This document shows positions 63,265 through 64,000 of a stretch of 64,000 bases of DNA, one piece after another. A program made the position numbers and the translations under genes. The notes under the pieces are model-generated. The model had not been told where the DNA came from and made no database searches. It worked only from the letters and a program-made list of their open reading frames with translations. The DNA is taken from contig NW_003314448.1 of the NCBI RefSeq assembly GCF_000143415.4, forward strand, positions 1 to 64,000, read 5' to 3'. How positions within the stretch are numbered: the stretch's first letter is position 1; every line of letters starts with the position of its first letter. This DNA comes from Selaginella moellendorffii. Its lineage: Eukaryota; Streptophyta; Lycopodiopsida; Selaginellales; Selaginellaceae.

Positions 63265-64000
63265 AGATTCTTCAGCTCCCCCGTAAATAGTTTGAAATGT
63301 GCAATTGAGAAGCTGACCCCCAGCTTGATCTTTCCAAGAATCACTGCAGATCCTCCGAATCACGAATAACGTGTTTCTCACTTCAACTAACACTGCTTCC
63401 ACTGGCACGTCGTAAACAGGTTGGGACTAAACAATTTTTTTCGTGCCGAAAACTGTCAGCATTTAAAAATCGCAGCAGCTCATTTCCTGAGTATTGATTA
63501 GCTCCCTATTAAGGCTTTTCCAGTCATATCAAACAGTCTTCACTGTCTGTTGAATGAAACAATGACTATTGGCATGTCATTCCGAATTGAGAAGCTGACC
63601 CCCAACTTGAGCTTTTCAAGAATCACAACTCCAACTACAGATCCCACTCTGAATCATGTGTTTCTCACCCCATAGACACCATTGTTCCCAGAATCGTCGA
63701 GCCGGTAGTGCTGACCTACACTCAAGCGCCGCAAGGATCAACTGAGAAGCTCAAACACAGCCTTTCTGGGCTGCTAGGCTACTACCGAGAATGGGCGGGA
63801 CGAATCAGCTCCAAAAACGATCCTCATGTAAGCAGCCGGAGTATCGCATCAGCTTCAAAAACGAAGGCGTCGTCTTTGTGGAGGCGAACGCCGATGACAA
63901 GCTGAAAGATCATCTGGAGCGGGATCATGGCGCTCTGGAAGAACTCATGCCGCTCTCAATGTCGTTGTCTCCACCACCTTAACTTCTTCATGTTCAAGTA
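63265..64000. repeat. Right arm of large inverted repeat (cut by window edge)
   Basis: Reverse complement of 53872-54607. It includes a minus-strand LRR piece (63199-63408) and, on the + strand from 63700, the BAHD N-terminal pieces (VLTYTQAPQGSTEKLKHSL; YRISFKNEGVVFVEANADD) with the same frame break as the left arm. The break therefore predates the duplication. Confidence 0.93.

Overview
The window is one chromosome end of a land plant, read from the tip inward. It opens with about 160 bp of Arabidopsis-type telomere repeat (CCCTAAA on the + strand). Small introns, PPR, BAHD, UDP-glycosyltransferase and LRR receptor-like remnants, a MiAMP1-type antimicrobial gene, and endonuclease-lacking Penelope-like elements (PLEs) joined to TTTAGGG repeats together point to a lycophyte, most likely Selaginella. 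That assignment is inference. No sequence search was run.

Distal 30.8 kb: four retroelement inserts stacked head to tail (E1-E4 here), all with 5' ends toward the telomere and 3' ends joined to CCCTAAA tracts. E1 (about 165-671) is a 5'-truncated LINE-like end. E2 (about 672-10805) is a PLE with two open frames (ORF1 with an RS-rich tail; reverse transcriptase without GIY-YIG endonuclease), a 1330-bp tandem duplication of its 3' part, a promoter-like block, a hammerhead ribozyme and a 1.9-kb non-coding tail. E3 (about 10903-23158) is a decayed relative of E2 that keeps the ribozyme and tail; its RT is split by a 7.5-kb Ty3/gypsy chromovirus with indel-free, apparently identical LTRs and a 5-bp target duplication. 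E4 (about 23405-30604) is a second, diverged PLE family with both frames open, carrying nearly the same 1.9-kb tail. All inserts end in the same short module: hairpin GCRATC-TCGCCG-GATTGC, hairpin CACC-NCGG-GGTG, then TCTTTGACCCTAAACGCC running into telomere repeats. The RNA 3' end would therefore carry CCCUAAA repeats complementary to the chromosomal G-overhang, which fits RT priming directly on the chromosome end.

Middle 30.8-52 kb: old LTR-retrotransposon territory. It holds a degenerate gypsy element broken by a fold-back assembly of a non-autonomous LTR family, a 595-bp TRIM with target duplication, degenerate gypsy and copia elements, LINE-like remnants, a PPR fragment, a P-loop NTPase pseudogene, a glycosyltransferase fragment and a fold-back element.

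Proximal 52-64 kb: one intact small host gene, a secreted six-cysteine MiAMP1-like protein at 52300-52620, among pseudogenes (BAHD acyltransferase, LRR receptor-like protein, an unknown gene with a ParB-like motif, LINE endonuclease, PPR). A near-perfect inverted repeat (53872-54607 and 63265-64000) brackets the last 10 kb.

The working system here is the telomere-associated PLE array: two RT families sharing one 3' tail and end module, a ribozyme in two copies, and a telomere-repeat block kept inside the RT coding sequence.
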